DNA of 64,000 nt from Nonomuraea angiospora (GCF_014873145.1 NZ_JADBEK010000001.1:7440001-7504000), one strand, 5' to 3'; numbered from the stretch's first letter, positions 44,869-54,069 are shown. Numbers and translations are program-made. The notes: generated by a model not told the origin, from the sequence alone.

Positions 44869-46350
44869 TCAGTGGGTGGGCTTGACCAGCGGGAACAGGA
44901 TGGTCTCGCGGATGTTCTTGCCGGTGAAGGCCATGATCATCCGATCGATCCCCGCTCCCATGCCCCCCGTGGGCGGCATGGCGTACTCGAGGGCCTGCAG
45001 GAAGTCCTCGTCCAGCTGCATCGCCTCGAGGTCGCCCCCGGCGGCCAGGAGGGACTGCTCCACCAGGCGGCGGCGCTGCTCGATGGGGTCGATCAGCTCG
45101 GAGTAGGCCGTGCCCAGCTCCGTGCCGAAGCCGATCAGGTCCCACTTCTCGGTCAGCAGCGGGTTGTCCCGGTGCTGGCGGGTCAGCGGCGAGGTCTCCA
45201 GCGGGTAGTCCATGACGAACGTGGGCTGGACGAGCGTGTGCTCCACCAGGGCCTCGAAGAGCTCCTGCACCAGCTTGCCAGGGCCCCACTTCGGGTCCCA
45301 GTGGATCTCGCGCCGATCGGCGATCTTGCGCAGCTCCTCCAGGCCGGTCGCGGTGGTGATCTCCTCGCCCACGGCCTCCGACACCGCGCCGTAAAGAGTG
45401 ACGCGCGGCCACCGGGCGATCCCGAGGTCCACCTCCACCCCGTCATGGACGACCACCGTGGTGTCCAGGGCGGCCACCACGGCCTTCTGGTACATCCGCT
45501 GGGTCAGGTCGGCCATGTCGTTGTAGTCGAGGTAGGTGCCGTAGGCCTCGAGCATCGTGAACTCGGGGTTGTGCGTGGAGTCGGCGCCTTCGTTGCGGAA
45601 GTTGCGGTTGATCTCGAAGACCTTCTCGATGCCCCCGACCACGAGCCGCTTGAGGTAGAGCTCGATCGCGATGCGAAGGTAGAGCTCCATGTCGTAGGCG
45701 TTGATGTGGGTCTTGAAGGGCCGGGCCGCCGCGCCGCCGTGGATGGGCTGCAGCATGGGCGTCTCGACCTCGAGGTAGCCCTCCTCGTGCCAGAAGTCAC
45801 GCACCGCGCGCACCGTGGCGCTGCGCAGGCGGGCCATCTTCCGCGACTCGTCGTTGACGATGAGGTCGACGTAGCGCTGGCGGACGCGCGCCTCCGGGTC
45901 GGTGAGCCCGACGTGCTTCTCCGGCAGTGGGCGCAGGCACTTGGCGGTGATCTGCCAGCTGTCGGCGAGGATGGACAGCTCGCCGCGCCGCGAGGTGATG
46001 ACCTCGCCGATCACGCCCACGTGGTCGCCCAGGTCGACGTCGCGCTTCCACGCGGCCAGCGAGTCCTCGCCCACCTTGTCGAGAGAGATCATGACCTGCA
46101 GGTCGGCGCCCCCGTCGCGGAGCGTGGCGAAGCAGAGCTTGCCGCCCACGCGGTTGAGCATGACGCGCCCCGCGACCGCGACCGTGTCGCCGGTGGCGGT
46201 GTCGGGCTCCAGGCCCTGGTATTTCTCCCGGACCTCGGCGTTGGTGGCCGTACGGGGGAAATTCACCGGGTAAGGATCGACGCCCTCGCTGCGAAGGCGG
46301 TCGAGCTTCTCCCTCCGGATGCGCATCTGCTCGGGAAGTTCGTCGCTCAC
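44869..46350 (-). CDS. lysS: Lysyl-tRNA synthetase, class II
   Basis: A 493-aa enzyme that charges tRNA-Lys. The N-terminal OB-fold includes [24 protein letters not shown], in parts. Class II motif 2 is [20 protein letters not shown] and motif 3 is [20 protein letters not shown], with the C-terminal [11 protein letters not shown] 46350 is used as the start, but no strong ribosome site precedes it. The length indicates the plain cytosolic LysS, not the membrane LysX fusion. It is followed by the HxlR gene. Confidence 0.96.
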   Translation of the reverse strand: MSDELPEQMRIRREKLDRLRSEGVDPYPVNFPRTATNAEVREKYQGLEPDTATGDTVAVAGRVMLNRVGGKLCFATLRDGGADLQVMISLDKVGEDSLAAWKRDVDLGDHVGVIGEVITSRRGELSILADSWQITAKCLRPLPEKHVGLTDPEARVRQRYVDLIVNDESRKMARLRSATVRAVRDFWHEEGYLEVETPMLQPIHGGAAARPFKTHINAYDMELYLRIAIELYLKRLVVGGIEKVFEINRNFRNEGADSTHNPEFTMLEAYGTYLDYNDMADLTQRMYQKAVVAALDTTVVVHDGVEVDLGIARWPRVTLYGAVSEAVGEEITTATGLEELRKIADRREIHWDPKWGPGKLVQELFEALVEHTLVQPTFVMDYPLETSPLTRQHRDNPLLTEKWDLIGFGTELGTAYSELIDPIEQRRRLVEQSLLAAGGDLEAMQLDEDFLQALEYAMPPTGGMGAGIDRMIMAFTGKNIRETILFPLVKPTH

Positions 46351-46440
46351 AAGAACAAAGGGTAGGGGATATGGCGACCTGCAAGGGTTCGTCGGCACGC
46401 TGAAGGGCCGCTGCAAGAGCCCTCTTCTATCAATGTCTCA

Positions 46441-46490
46441 CGAGCTCAGGGGGGAACCGGTAGGGAGCCGGTCCCAGGGGGAGCTCAAGG
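46441..46490 (+). promoter_or_regulatory. Structured 5' leader of the secreted-protein gene
   Basis: Two GAGCTC hexamers (near 46441 and 46483) pair to close an outer stem, and inside a second stem GGGAACCGG with CCGGTCCC forms. The AAGGAG ribosome site comes directly after. It may stabilise the mRNA; no riboswitch family was recognised. Confidence 0.4.
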
Positions 46491-46497
46491 AGAGAAG

Positions 46498-46989
46498 ATG
46501 TTGAAGAAGATCGCGACCGGCCTCCTCGCCGTCGCCGCCACCAGCGCGCTGGCCCTGTCGCTGCCCGCCGCCGCCAACGCCGCCACGGCCGGCGCCCCGA
46601 GCCACGACGACGACTACTCCGACTACTGGGGCCCCGTCTACGCCAAGAACAGCCAGGCCAAGTCGCAGGGCTGGATCGGCGTCAGCTGGGACGAGGACGG
46701 CGAGTCGAACGAGGTCACCGTCAAGGGCCGGCTCTACGACCTGGACAACCGCGACGAGGACGAGGGCGGCAAGTGCGCATTCGTGAAGTTCGAGGCCAGC
46801 GACTTCGACCACGACTGGTCGCCGGTCTACTCCAAGAAGTACTGCGGCTTCCCCGGCTACAAGAAGTTCACCTTCTCGGAGAACGACGTCTTCAGCGTGC
46901 GGGTGAAGGTCTGCCAGATCGGCCAGTACAGCAACTACCCGACGAAGTGCGGTCGCTGGGACTACATCTACACCAACGAGAGCGAGTGA
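46498..46989 (+). CDS. Secreted acidic protein of unknown function
   Basis: A 163-aa precursor. The signal peptide ends near residue 29 (LLAVAATSALALSLPAAANA). The mature protein is rich in Asp, Tyr, Lys and Ser (HDDDYSDYWGPVYAKNSQ, SWDEDGESNEVTVKGRLYD, in parts) with four cysteines (GKCAF, KYCGF, KVCQI, TKCGR) in a beta-rich domain. I recognise a small secreted actinomycete protein but not its function. AAGGAG is upstream of ATG 46498, and a strong terminator follows. Confidence 0.8.
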   Translation: MLKKIATGLLAVAATSALALSLPAAANAATAGAPSHDDDYSDYWGPVYAKNSQAKSQGWIGVSWDEDGESNEVTVKGRLYDLDNRDEDEGGKCAFVKFEASDFDHDWSPVYSKKYCGFPGYKKFTFSENDVFSVRVKVCQIGQYSNYPTKCGRWDYIYTNESE

Positions 46990-47010
46990 CGAGTCGTCCC
47001 CGGACGCGCG

Positions 47011-47044
47011 AGCGGCCTCCCACCCGAGCGGGAGGCCGCTTTTT
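47011..47044 (+). terminator. Intrinsic terminator
   Basis: A perfect 11-bp stem (47011-47021 with 47030-47040; AGCGGCCTCCC) and a run of T directly after it lie 21 bases past the secreted-protein stop, and also separate it from the convergent coaX gene. Confidence 0.9.
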
Positions 47045-47055
47045 CCTGCTGGAGC

Positions 47056-47838
47056 TCAGGCGGTGTTCCGGTGGTAGATCAGGCGCAGGCCGATGAGCGT
47101 CAGCCACGGCTCGTGCACGTCGATGGAGCGCGACTCGCCCACCACCAGCGCCGCGTGGCCGCCCGTGGCCACCACCGTCACCTCGTCGGGGTCGTCGGCC
47201 AGCTCGGCCGCCATCCGCTCCACGATCCCGTCCACCTGGCCCGCGAAGCCGTAGATGATGCCGGCCTGCAGGGCCTCCACCGTGTTCTTGGCGATCACCG
47301 AGCGCGGCCTGACCAGCTCCACCTTGTGCAGCTGGGCCCCGGCGGCGGCCAGCGCGTCGACCGAGATCTCGATGCCGGGAGCGGTCACCGCGCCGACGTA
47401 CTCGCCCTTGGCCGACACCGCGTCGAACGAGGTCGCGGTGCCGAAGTCGACGATGACGCAGGGGCCGCCGTACTGGTTGATGGCCGCCAGCGCGTTCACG
47501 ATGCGGTCGCTGCCGACCTCTTTGGGGTTGTCCATGCGTACGGGCACCCCGGTGCGGATGCCCGGCTCCACGATCACCGCCGTCACGTCGCCGTAGTAGC
47601 GGCGGCACATCTCACGCATCTCGTTGAGCACACTTGGAACGGTCGAACAGATGGCGATGCCGTCAATGTCCGCACCCTTGAGCAGCGGCGACTGAGCCAG
47701 CAGCCCCTGGAGGACGACCGCGATCTCGTCGGCGGTGCGGCGGGCGTCGGTGGCCAGCCGCCAATGCTCGATGACGTCCTCGCCCTCGAACAGTCCGAGC
47801 ACGGTGTGCGTGTTGCCGACGTCGATCGTGAGCAGCAT
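47056..47838 (-). CDS. coaX: Type III pantothenate kinase
   Basis: A 260-aa actin-fold kinase, first step of CoA synthesis from pantothenate. Phosphate-1 motif is LLTIDVGNTHTVLGLF; other signatures are NPKEVGSDRIVNALAAINQYGGPCVIVDFGTATSFDAV, in parts, and VVATGGHAALVV near the end. ATG 47838 is the start, four bases after the nadBC stop, so it is the last gene of the panC-nadBC-coaX run. panC, two genes upstream, makes its substrate. Confidence 0.95.
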   Translation of the reverse strand: MLLTIDVGNTHTVLGLFEGEDVIEHWRLATDARRTADEIAVVLQGLLAQSPLLKGADIDGIAICSTVPSVLNEMREMCRRYYGDVTAVIVEPGIRTGVPVRMDNPKEVGSDRIVNALAAINQYGGPCVIVDFGTATSFDAVSAKGEYVGAVTAPGIEISVDALAAAGAQLHKVELVRPRSVIAKNTVEALQAGIIYGFAGQVDGIVERMAAELADDPDEVTVVATGGHAALVVGESRSIDVHEPWLTLIGLRLIYHRNTA

Positions 47839-47841
47839 CAA

Positions 47842-50367
47842 TTACCCCCGCAGATCCAATGCGATGTCCAGAGCCGGCGCAGAGTGCGTCAGCGCTCCCA
47901 CCGCCAGATAGTCAACGCCAGTTTCGGCCACGCGACGAGCCGATTCCAAGGTCAATCCCCCGCTGGCTTCGAGCGCAATCCTCTTGTTCGCCCGATTTTT
48001 CACGACATATACGGCGCGGGCCGTGTCCTCGATCGTGAAGTTGTCCAGCAGGATCTCCTCGGCTCCCTCGTCCAGAACGGCCTCCAGTTGGTCGAGCCGG
48101 TCGATCTCCACCTCGATCGGCAGGTCGGGGTAGGCCTCCCTGACCGCCCTGAACGCCTCGGCCACCCCACCGGCCGCCACGACGTGGTTGTCCTTGATCA
48201 GCGCGGCATCCGACAGCGACATCCGGTGGTTCACGCCGCCGCCGCAGCGCACCGCGTACTTCTCCAGCGCCCGCAGCCCCGGCAGCGTCTTGCGGCTGTC
48301 CCGCACGCGCGCCGCCGTGCCGCTGATCGCCTCCACCCACCTGCCGGTCAGCGTGGCCACCCCGGACAGGTGCGTGAGCAGGTTGAGCGCGGTGCGCTCG
48401 GCCGTCAGCAGGGCCCGTACCGGCCCCTCGACCGTCATCAGCACGTCTCCGGCCCGCACCCGCTCGCCGTCCTTGGCCCTTCTCTCGGTACGGGCGGCGC
48501 CCAGCCGGACGAACACCGCCTCCGCGACCGCCAGCCCGGCCACCACGCCGTCCTTGCGGGCCACCACGTCGGCCGCCGAACGCTGCTCGGCCGGGATGGT
48601 GGCCAGGCTCGTCACGTCGCCGGCCTCCTGCAGGTCCTCGGCCAGCGCCCGGTCGATCAGCGCGTCCACCTCGGCCGGGTCCAGCCCGGCGGCGGTCAGC
48701 TCCTGTGCCAGGCGCGACGGCATCGCGTCGCCGTGGGGCGTGTACGTCATGCGGGGGCCCTCCTCGGTCAGGGTCACGTCCAGGTGGCCCAGCCAGTCGT
48801 TGTCGTCACGGGTGTCGTAGTCCTCGCGCCAGTGCGAGCCGCGGGTCTCCAGCCTGGCCGCCGCCGCGCCGGTGAGCACGGTGGCGACGGTGAGCAGGTT
48901 GGTGGCCTCCCAGGACTCGGTGCATGCGGGCACCTCGACCGGCGTCCAGCGCGCGTCGCGCAGCGCCCTGGCCGTGGCCAGCAGCGACTCGCGGCTGCGC
49001 AGCACGCTCGCCCCGGTGCTCATGTGCGCCTGGATCCGGGACCTGACCCTCGGGTCCACCAGCCCGGAGGCGGCGCCGCTCTCGACCGGCTCGCCCGGCG
49101 CGGGGCGTACCGCCTGGATGTCCTCGGCAATGCGCTCGGCGAAGACGAGCCCTTCGAGCAGGGAGTTGGAGGCCAGCCGGTTGGCGCCGTGCACGCCGCT
49201 GCAGGCCACCTCGCCGCAGGCGTACAGACCCTCGATCGAGGTACGGCCGCGCAGGTCCGTCATGACGCCGCCGCTCGCGTAGTGGGCGGCCGGGGCGACG
49301 GGGATCGGCTCGGTGGCCGGGTCGATGCCGTGCTCCCGGCAGACGGCGTAGATCGTGGGGAAGCGGGTCTCCCACTTCTCACGGCCGAAGTGGCGGCCGT
49401 CGAGGTACATGTGGTCGCGGCCCGTCTCGCGCATCCTGCGCATGATCGCCTTGGCCACGATGTCGCGCGGTGCCAGGTCGGCCAGCTCGTGCGCGCCCTG
49501 CATGAACCTGACGCCCTCGTGGTCCACCAGGTACGCCCCCTCGCCCCTGACCGCCTCCGAGATCAGCGGCTGCTGGCCCGTCGAGCCCTCGCCGAGCCAC
49601 AGCACGGTCGGGTGGAACTGGACGAACTCGATGTCGCGCACCACCGCCCCGGCCCGCAGCGCGAGCGCCACCCCGTCGCCGGTGGAGACCGCGGGATTGG
49701 TGGTGGCCGAGTAGACCTGGCCCATGCCGCCGGTGGCCAGCACCACCGCCCTGGCGCGCACCGCGCCCACCCCGTCGCGGGCGCCCTCGCCCATGACGTG
49801 CAGCGTCACTCCCCTGGCCCGGCCCTTCGCGTCCTTGAGCAGGTCGAGCACCAGCGCGTGCTCGATCACCTCGATCTCCGCGGCCCGTACGGCCTCGACG
49901 AGCGCCCGCTGCACCTCGGCGCCCGTGGCGTCGCCGCCCGCGTGCACGATCCGGTGCCGCCGGTGCCCGCCTTCCCTGGTGAGCTGGAGCTCCCCGTCGG
50001 CGGTGCGGTCGAAACGGGCGCCGCGGGCGATGAGCCGTCGCACCGCGCCGGGCCCCTCCGTGACGAGCGTGCGCACCGCCCGCACGTCGCACAGCCCGAC
50101 CCCGGCGATCAACGTGTCGTTCAGGTGCTCGTCAGGGGTGTCGCGGGGGTCGAGCACGGCCGCGATGCCGCCCTGGGCCCAGCGGGTGGAGCCCGCCGAC
50201 AACACGTCCTTGGTGACGACCAGCACCTTGGCGGACGGCTCCAGCTCCGCGTGGCGCAGCGCCACGGTCAGGCCCGCGACGCCGGAGCCGATGACGACCA
50301 CGTCCGCCTCGACGGTCCAGCCGGGCGCGGGCGCGGTCAACCGCAGGGGAATCGCCGGTGCACTCAT
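47842..50367 (-). CDS. nadBC: Fused L-aspartate oxidase / nicotinate-nucleotide pyrophosphorylase
   Basis: An 841-aa fusion of two steps of de novo NAD synthesis. Residues 1 to about 545 are NadB: FAD motif VVVIGSGVAGLTVAL, STRWAQGGIAA, the VQFHPTVLW active-site region and HGANRLASNSLLEGLVFAER. Residues about 549-841 are NadC (quinolinate phosphoribosyltransferase): EDLQEAGDVTSLATIP, RDSRKTLPGLRALEKYAVRCGGGVNHR, in parts, and LLDNFTIED. There is no stop or frame change between them; an internal ATG at 48723 lacks a ribosome site. ATG 50367 has GAGGAG upstream. In relatives the two are separate neighbouring genes. Usually nadA completes the pathway, but it is not in this window. Confidence 0.93.
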   Translation of the reverse strand: MSAPAIPLRLTAPAPGWTVEADVVVIGSGVAGLTVALRHAELEPSAKVLVVTKDVLSAGSTRWAQGGIAAVLDPRDTPDEHLNDTLIAGVGLCDVRAVRTLVTEGPGAVRRLIARGARFDRTADGELQLTREGGHRRHRIVHAGGDATGAEVQRALVEAVRAAEIEVIEHALVLDLLKDAKGRARGVTLHVMGEGARDGVGAVRARAVVLATGGMGQVYSATTNPAVSTGDGVALALRAGAVVRDIEFVQFHPTVLWLGEGSTGQQPLISEAVRGEGAYLVDHEGVRFMQGAHELADLAPRDIVAKAIMRRMRETGRDHMYLDGRHFGREKWETRFPTIYAVCREHGIDPATEPIPVAPAAHYASGGVMTDLRGRTSIEGLYACGEVACSGVHGANRLASNSLLEGLVFAERIAEDIQAVRPAPGEPVESGAASGLVDPRVRSRIQAHMSTGASVLRSRESLLATARALRDARWTPVEVPACTESWEATNLLTVATVLTGAAAARLETRGSHWREDYDTRDDNDWLGHLDVTLTEEGPRMTYTPHGDAMPSRLAQELTAAGLDPAEVDALIDRALAEDLQEAGDVTSLATIPAEQRSAADVVARKDGVVAGLAVAEAVFVRLGAARTERRAKDGERVRAGDVLMTVEGPVRALLTAERTALNLLTHLSGVATLTGRWVEAISGTAARVRDSRKTLPGLRALEKYAVRCGGGVNHRMSLSDAALIKDNHVVAAGGVAEAFRAVREAYPDLPIEVEIDRLDQLEAVLDEGAEEILLDNFTIEDTARAVYVVKNRANKRIALEASGGLTLESARRVAETGVDYLAVGALTHSAPALDIALDLRG

Positions 50368-50391
50368 CAGGGGTCTCCTCACTGAGGGATT

Positions 50392-50406
50392 TCGTCAATA
50401 TGACGA
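50392..50406. promoter_or_regulatory. 15-bp palindromic operator upstream of nadBC
   Basis: TCGTCA-ATA-TGACGA is a perfect inverted repeat with a three-base centre, 25 bases before the nadBC start. Its position fits repression of the nad operon. An NrtR-type NAD-responsive repressor is a candidate by context; I cannot confirm its consensus from memory. Confidence 0.6.
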
Positions 50407-50492
50407 TAACGCCTCGCACGGAGTGAGAAGTCAGCGGCCCTCCGTTTTCCGGATGAACGCCTCAGGGCATACCGGGCTGCGAGTAATCCGCC

Positions 50493-51329
50493 TCAGGCGG
50501 GGTTAAAGGTGAGGGTGACGTTGTCGATCAACCGGGTGGTGCCCACCGTGGCGGCGACCGCGAGCACGGCCGGCCCCGCGTACGACTCGTCCACCTCGGC
50601 GAACGTCGCCGGATCGACCAGCGCCAGATAGTCGGTCGCGAGCCGGGACCCGGCCGCGTCGAGCACCTCCTGGGCCACCGCGCGGACCCGGGCAGGGGTG
50701 AACTCGGCCGCGCCCGCCCGCAAGGCGCGGGAGAGCGCCAGCGCCACCTGGCGGTCGTCCTCGGACAGGTAGCGGTTGCGGCTCGACAGGGCCAGGCCGT
50801 CGGGCTCGCGTACGGTCGGCGCCCCCAGGATCTCGATGGGCAGGTCGAGGTCGGCGACCATGCGGCGGATGAGGGCGAGCTGCTGGGCGTCCTTCTGCCC
50901 GAAGACCGCCAGGTCGGGCTGGACCAGGTTGAACAGCTTGAGCACGACCGTCAGCACGCCGTCGAAGTGGCCGGGCCGGAAGGCACCCTCGACGATCGAG
51001 CCCATGTGGCCCGCGGAGACGCTCACCTGGCGGTCGGAGGCGTACATCTCCGCGGCGTCAGGATGGAAGACGACGTCCACGCCCTCGGCCCGGCACACGT
51101 CCAGGTCGGCGTCGAATGTACGGGGATAGCGTGAAAAATCCTCGCTTGGACCGAATTGCAGGGGGTTGACGAAGATACTGACCACGACCTGATCGGCGCG
51201 GACGCGGGCCTGCCTGATCAGCGACCTGTGCCCCTCGTGCAGCGCGCCCATGGTGGGCACCAGGGCCACCGCACCACCACGACGCGCCTTGACCAGGTCT
51301 TCCCGGCCTTTGGCAACGATCAACTCCAT
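50493..51329 (-). CDS. panC: Pantothenate synthetase
   Basis: A 278-aa class I synthetase-fold enzyme that joins pantoate and beta-alanine using ATP. The HIGH-type motif is in PTMGALHEGHRSLIRQAR, and VVSIFVNPLQFGPSEDFSRYPR, in parts, FGQKDAQQLALIRRMVADL and LALSSRNRYLSE are standard signatures. ATG 51329 has AGGGG upstream. It lies 21 bases after the DUF2520 gene and upstream of the nadBC palindrome, so it shares a transcript with the gene before it. Confidence 0.96.
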   Translation of the reverse strand: MELIVAKGREDLVKARRGGAVALVPTMGALHEGHRSLIRQARVRADQVVVSIFVNPLQFGPSEDFSRYPRTFDADLDVCRAEGVDVVFHPDAAEMYASDRQVSVSAGHMGSIVEGAFRPGHFDGVLTVVLKLFNLVQPDLAVFGQKDAQQLALIRRMVADLDLPIEILGAPTVREPDGLALSSRNRYLSEDDRQVALALSRALRAGAAEFTPARVRAVAQEVLDAAGSRLATDYLALVDPATFAEVDESYAGPAVLAVAATVGTTRLIDNVTLTFNPA

Positions 51330-51350
51330 AAAAAGCCCCTTAATCGCATC

Positions 51351-52241
51351 TCAGGTCCATATATTGCCCCCCAGCGCGTCGAGGAGCCGCTCCGCCTCCT
51401 CCGGTTTGAGCAGCCCCGCGGCCAGCGCGCGGTCGGCCGTGAGGCGGGCCAGCGCGATGTAGGCGTCCGCCGCCTCGGGCGCCGCCAGGATCAGCGCGTC
51501 CACGTGCTTGCGCACGGTGCCGGCGTCGCCGCGGACGACCGGGCCGGTCAGCCCCGCGATGCCCAGCCGCAACACGTTGTCGAGCGCGGCCCCGAGCAGC
51601 GGGCCCAGCATCCGCCCCGGGTGCTCGACGCCGATGCGCCCCAGCAGCTCCTGCGACTCGGCGATGAGGGTGACCATGTGGTTGGCGGCCCCGGCCAGCG
51701 CCGCGTGGTAGAGCGCGCGGTCGGCGTCGGCGATCCAGACCGGCTCGCCGCCCATCTCGATCACCAGGGCCTCGGCGATCGGCCGCAGCACGTCGGGGGC
51801 GGTCACGCCGTACGAGATGCCGGTGAGCTTGTTGAGGTCGTCGTCCCTGCCCGTGAAGGTCATCACCGGGTGCAGTGCGAGCGGCAGCGCGCCGGCCTTG
51901 GCGGCCGGCTCCAGCACGGACAGCCCGTACGCCCCGCTGGTGTGCACCAGCAGCTTGCCGTGGAGGTCGGCCCCCGTCGTGGCCAGCCCGTTGACGAGGT
52001 CGGGCAGCGCGTCGTCGGGCACGGTGAGCAGGATGAGCTGGGCCGCCGCCACTACCTCGTCGGGCCTGGACGGCTTGACGCCGAGCCGGTCGGCCGCCCA
52101 TCGCTGTGAATTGTCCGAAACGCCGCTCGCGGCCGCGATCCGGTGGCCCGCCTGAGCCAGTGCGGCACCGAGGGCCGAGCCGACCTTGCCCGCCCCGAGT
52201 ACGCCGACAGTCAGCCGTGCCGGGCGATCCCCTGCGTCCAT
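51351..52241 (-). CDS. Rossmann-like and DUF2520 domain protein (putative oxidoreductase)
   Basis: A 296-aa protein. The N-terminal Rossmann domain has the NAD(P) motif VGVLGAGKVGSALGAAL; the middle has LLTVPDDALPDLV, HTSGAYGLSVL and LHPVMTFT; the C-terminal all-helical DUF2520 domain contains ALYHAALAGAANHMVTLIAE and AALDNVLRLG. It resembles ketopantoate and 6-phosphogluconate dehydrogenases, and in actinobacteria it usually precedes panC, so a role in pantoate formation is plausible but unproven. ATG 52241 follows AGGGG; the frame continues upstream without support. Confidence 0.88.
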   Translation of the reverse strand: MDAGDRPARLTVGVLGAGKVGSALGAALAQAGHRIAAASGVSDNSQRWAADRLGVKPSRPDEVVAAAQLILLTVPDDALPDLVNGLATTGADLHGKLLVHTSGAYGLSVLEPAAKAGALPLALHPVMTFTGRDDDLNKLTGISYGVTAPDVLRPIAEALVIEMGGEPVWIADADRALYHAALAGAANHMVTLIAESQELLGRIGVEHPGRMLGPLLGAALDNVLRLGIAGLTGPVVRGDAGTVRKHVDALILAAPEAADAYIALARLTADRALAAGLLKPEEAERLLDALGGNIWT

Positions 52242-52641
52242 GACGTCACACCCCTGTCGACCTGCTGATGAGAAGCCTGCCGGGCGGACTGCCGCCCTGG
52301 CCTCGACCAGGCACGACGAGCTGGACTCCGGTCCGACGAGCAGGCTTCTGTTGTGGCACTGCCGACCAGCGTAACGGCCTCTCAAGTCTGCGGACCGTAG
52401 GGCCTGTCCCGCGACTCGCCCGGGGGCTCCTACGTGACCGCGGTTTTGCCGCCCGTTGAGTTAACGACAAATGCGACAAGGGCATACAAAACGTGCACCC
52501 CCTGTCGGAAGAGATGAGGAGAGGGGTTCCATCGCATGGCAGCGGGCGCCGAGTCCCCTCATCCAGGACCCGACGCCCGCAGGATGTGACCTCTTTGGAG
52601 GTGCGACCGGCCGGCCGCTCGCCGACCGGCCAGCCGGAGTC
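52242..52641. other. Intergenic region with a possible short leader ORF
   Basis: No gene is recognised on the minus strand. On the plus strand ATG 52536 starts an 18-codon frame (MAAGAESPHPGPDARRM) preceded by AGGAGAGGGG. Several short G/C hairpins follow, and an intrinsic-looking terminator with a T-run ends at 52680. This could be a short transcript or coincidence. Confidence 0.35.
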
Positions 52642-52680
52642 AGAGCCCGGGCCGGACGAGTGCCGGCCCGGGCTCTTTCT
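52642..52680. terminator. Strong 14-bp hairpin next to the chaplin gene
   Basis: Perfect arms AGAGCCCGGGCCGG (52642-52655) and its complement (52663-52676) with a 7-base loop. T-rich sequence (TTTCTTCT) follows only in the plus direction. It lies five bases past the chaplin stop, so it likely terminates chaplin transcription too. Confidence 0.75.
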
Positions 52681-52684
52681 TCTG

Positions 52685-52912
52685 TCAGTGGTGGCTCGGC
52701 ACGTTGGCGTAGGCGCCACCCTGGCAGCCGGCGAACGCGGCGCCGATGACGGCCACGGCGTTGCCACAGACGTTGATCGGGATCGCGATCGGAAGGTGCA
52801 GCTGGTTGCCGCCGAGCACGCTGCCGTTGCCGCTGGTCGTGTCGGCGTGCGCCGGGGCCGCGAGCGACAGCATGGCGACGGCTCCTGTGACGACCATGAC
52901 CTTCTTCAGCAC
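52685..52912 (-). CDS. Short chaplin
   Basis: A 75-aa precursor with signal peptide VMVVTGAVAMLSLAAPAHA and one chaplin domain (GNGSVLGGNQLHLPIAIPINVCGNAVAVIGAAFAGCQGG, in parts). The two cysteines (NVC and GCQ) and the G-N-x-hydrophobic pattern define the family, which assembles into amyloid fibres on aerial hyphae and spores. GTG 52912 is chosen because AGAGGAG lies about seven bases upstream; the long frame above it is not coding. It is a single short chaplin with no sorting signal. Confidence 0.9.
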   Translation of the reverse strand: MLKKVMVVTGAVAMLSLAAPAHADTTSGNGSVLGGNQLHLPIAIPINVCGNAVAVIGAAFAGCQGGAYANVPSHH

Positions 52913-53099
52913 GAGGGCTCCTCTCGATTTGGCGGCCTGGGGCCGCTGGTGCTTGCGCGGGAGCGGCCGGTCGCGCCAAATTGGGGGTGACGCAACGCGA
53001 ACGCTCGATGACATTAGGTAAACGTAGCGCAAGTCGGCGACTATGAGTAGCCAAATGATGACGATGCGTGTCACACGAAAGTCATGAGATAGTCCTGCC

Positions 53100-54062
53100 A
53101 TGTGGCTCACCTGGCGCGCCGCAATGGAGCGTGCGCTGTACGGCGAGGAGGGCTTCTACCTTCGCGAACGCCCTTCAGGCCACTTCCGCACCTCGGTCAG
53201 CGCCTCCCCGGCGTTCGCCGACGCGGTGCTGGCGCTGCTGTCGGAGGTGGACGCCGAGCTCGGCCGCCCTGGCGTGCTCGACCTGGTCGACATCGGCGCG
53301 GGCGAGGGCCTGCTGGTCGCCCAGGTGCTGGAGGCCGCCGAGCCCGCGCTGCGCGACCGGCTCCGCGTCACCGCCGTCGACCTCTCCCCACGGCCGGAGG
53401 GCCTGCCCGAGCGGATCGCCTGGCGGCGGAGCGTGCCCACCGGCATCACGGGCCTGGCCATCGCCAACGAGTGGCTCGACAACGTGCCGCTCGACGTGGT
53501 GGAGCAGACCGCCGCCGGGCCGCGCCTCATCATGGTCGACGTCCGCACCGGCGAGGAGCGCCTCGGTGAGCCGCCGCGACCGGACGACTGCGCCTGGCTC
53601 GACCGGTGGTGGCCGCTGACCCGGGTGGGCTCGCGCGCGGAGATCGGCCGCCCCCGCGACGAGGCGTGGGCCTCCGTCCTGGGACGCCTCACGAGGGGCC
53701 GAGCGATTGCCGTGGATTATGCACACCCTGTGGATAACCGGCCGCTCTGTGGCACGTTGACCGGTTACCGCGATGGCGCGGTCGTTGCCCCGATCCCCGA
53801 TGGGACCTGCGATATCACGGCTCATGTCGCGCTTGACGCGTGCGCCGAGGCCGGGCGCGAGGCCGGCGCGATATCCACAGCCTTGTCCACACAGCGCGAC
53901 GCGCTGAGGGCTGTGGGGATCACCGGCACCAGGCCCCCGATCGACCTGGCCCGCACCGAGCCGCGCGCCTACATCCGGGCACTGGCCAGGGCGTCGGAGG
54001 AGGGTGAGCTGATCGACCCGGCGGGGCTCGGCGGGTTCGGCTGGCTCAGCCAGAGGCGGTGA
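53100..54062 (+). CDS. MidA/NDUFAF7-type SAM-dependent methyltransferase
   Basis: A 320-aa protein of the COG1565/MidA family. The N-terminal segment MERALYGEEGFYLRERPSGHFRTSVSASPAFADAV, in parts, the SAM site VDIGAGEGLLVAQVL, the LAIANEWLDNVPLDVVE motif and the late AVDYAH segment are diagnostic. The mitochondrial member NDUFAF7 dimethylates an Arg of the NuoD-type complex I subunit. A separate NuoD gene lies about 4.3 kb away. GATAGT occurs six bases before ATG 53100, so the mRNA may be leaderless. Confidence 0.85.
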   Translation: MWLTWRAAMERALYGEEGFYLRERPSGHFRTSVSASPAFADAVLALLSEVDAELGRPGVLDLVDIGAGEGLLVAQVLEAAEPALRDRLRVTAVDLSPRPEGLPERIAWRRSVPTGITGLAIANEWLDNVPLDVVEQTAAGPRLIMVDVRTGEERLGEPPRPDDCAWLDRWWPLTRVGSRAEIGRPRDEAWASVLGRLTRGRAIAVDYAHPVDNRPLCGTLTGYRDGAVVAPIPDGTCDITAHVALDACAEAGREAGAISTALSTQRDALRAVGITGTRPPIDLARTEPRAYIRALARASEEGELIDPAGLGGFGWLSQRR

Positions 54063-54069
54063 CGCTGGC

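Noticed and set aside
48723..48725. Internal start splitting nadB and nadC
   Set aside because: The ATG has no ribosome-binding site and the frame is continuous; separate genes are not supported.
47071..50385. A 1104-codon plus-strand open frame over the nadBC/coaX region
   Set aside because: It is the antisense shadow of strong conserved genes; its translation is low-complexity H/R/G/V-rich and has no start context. Similar shadows at 17730-20645 and 34677-37469 were dropped for the same reason.
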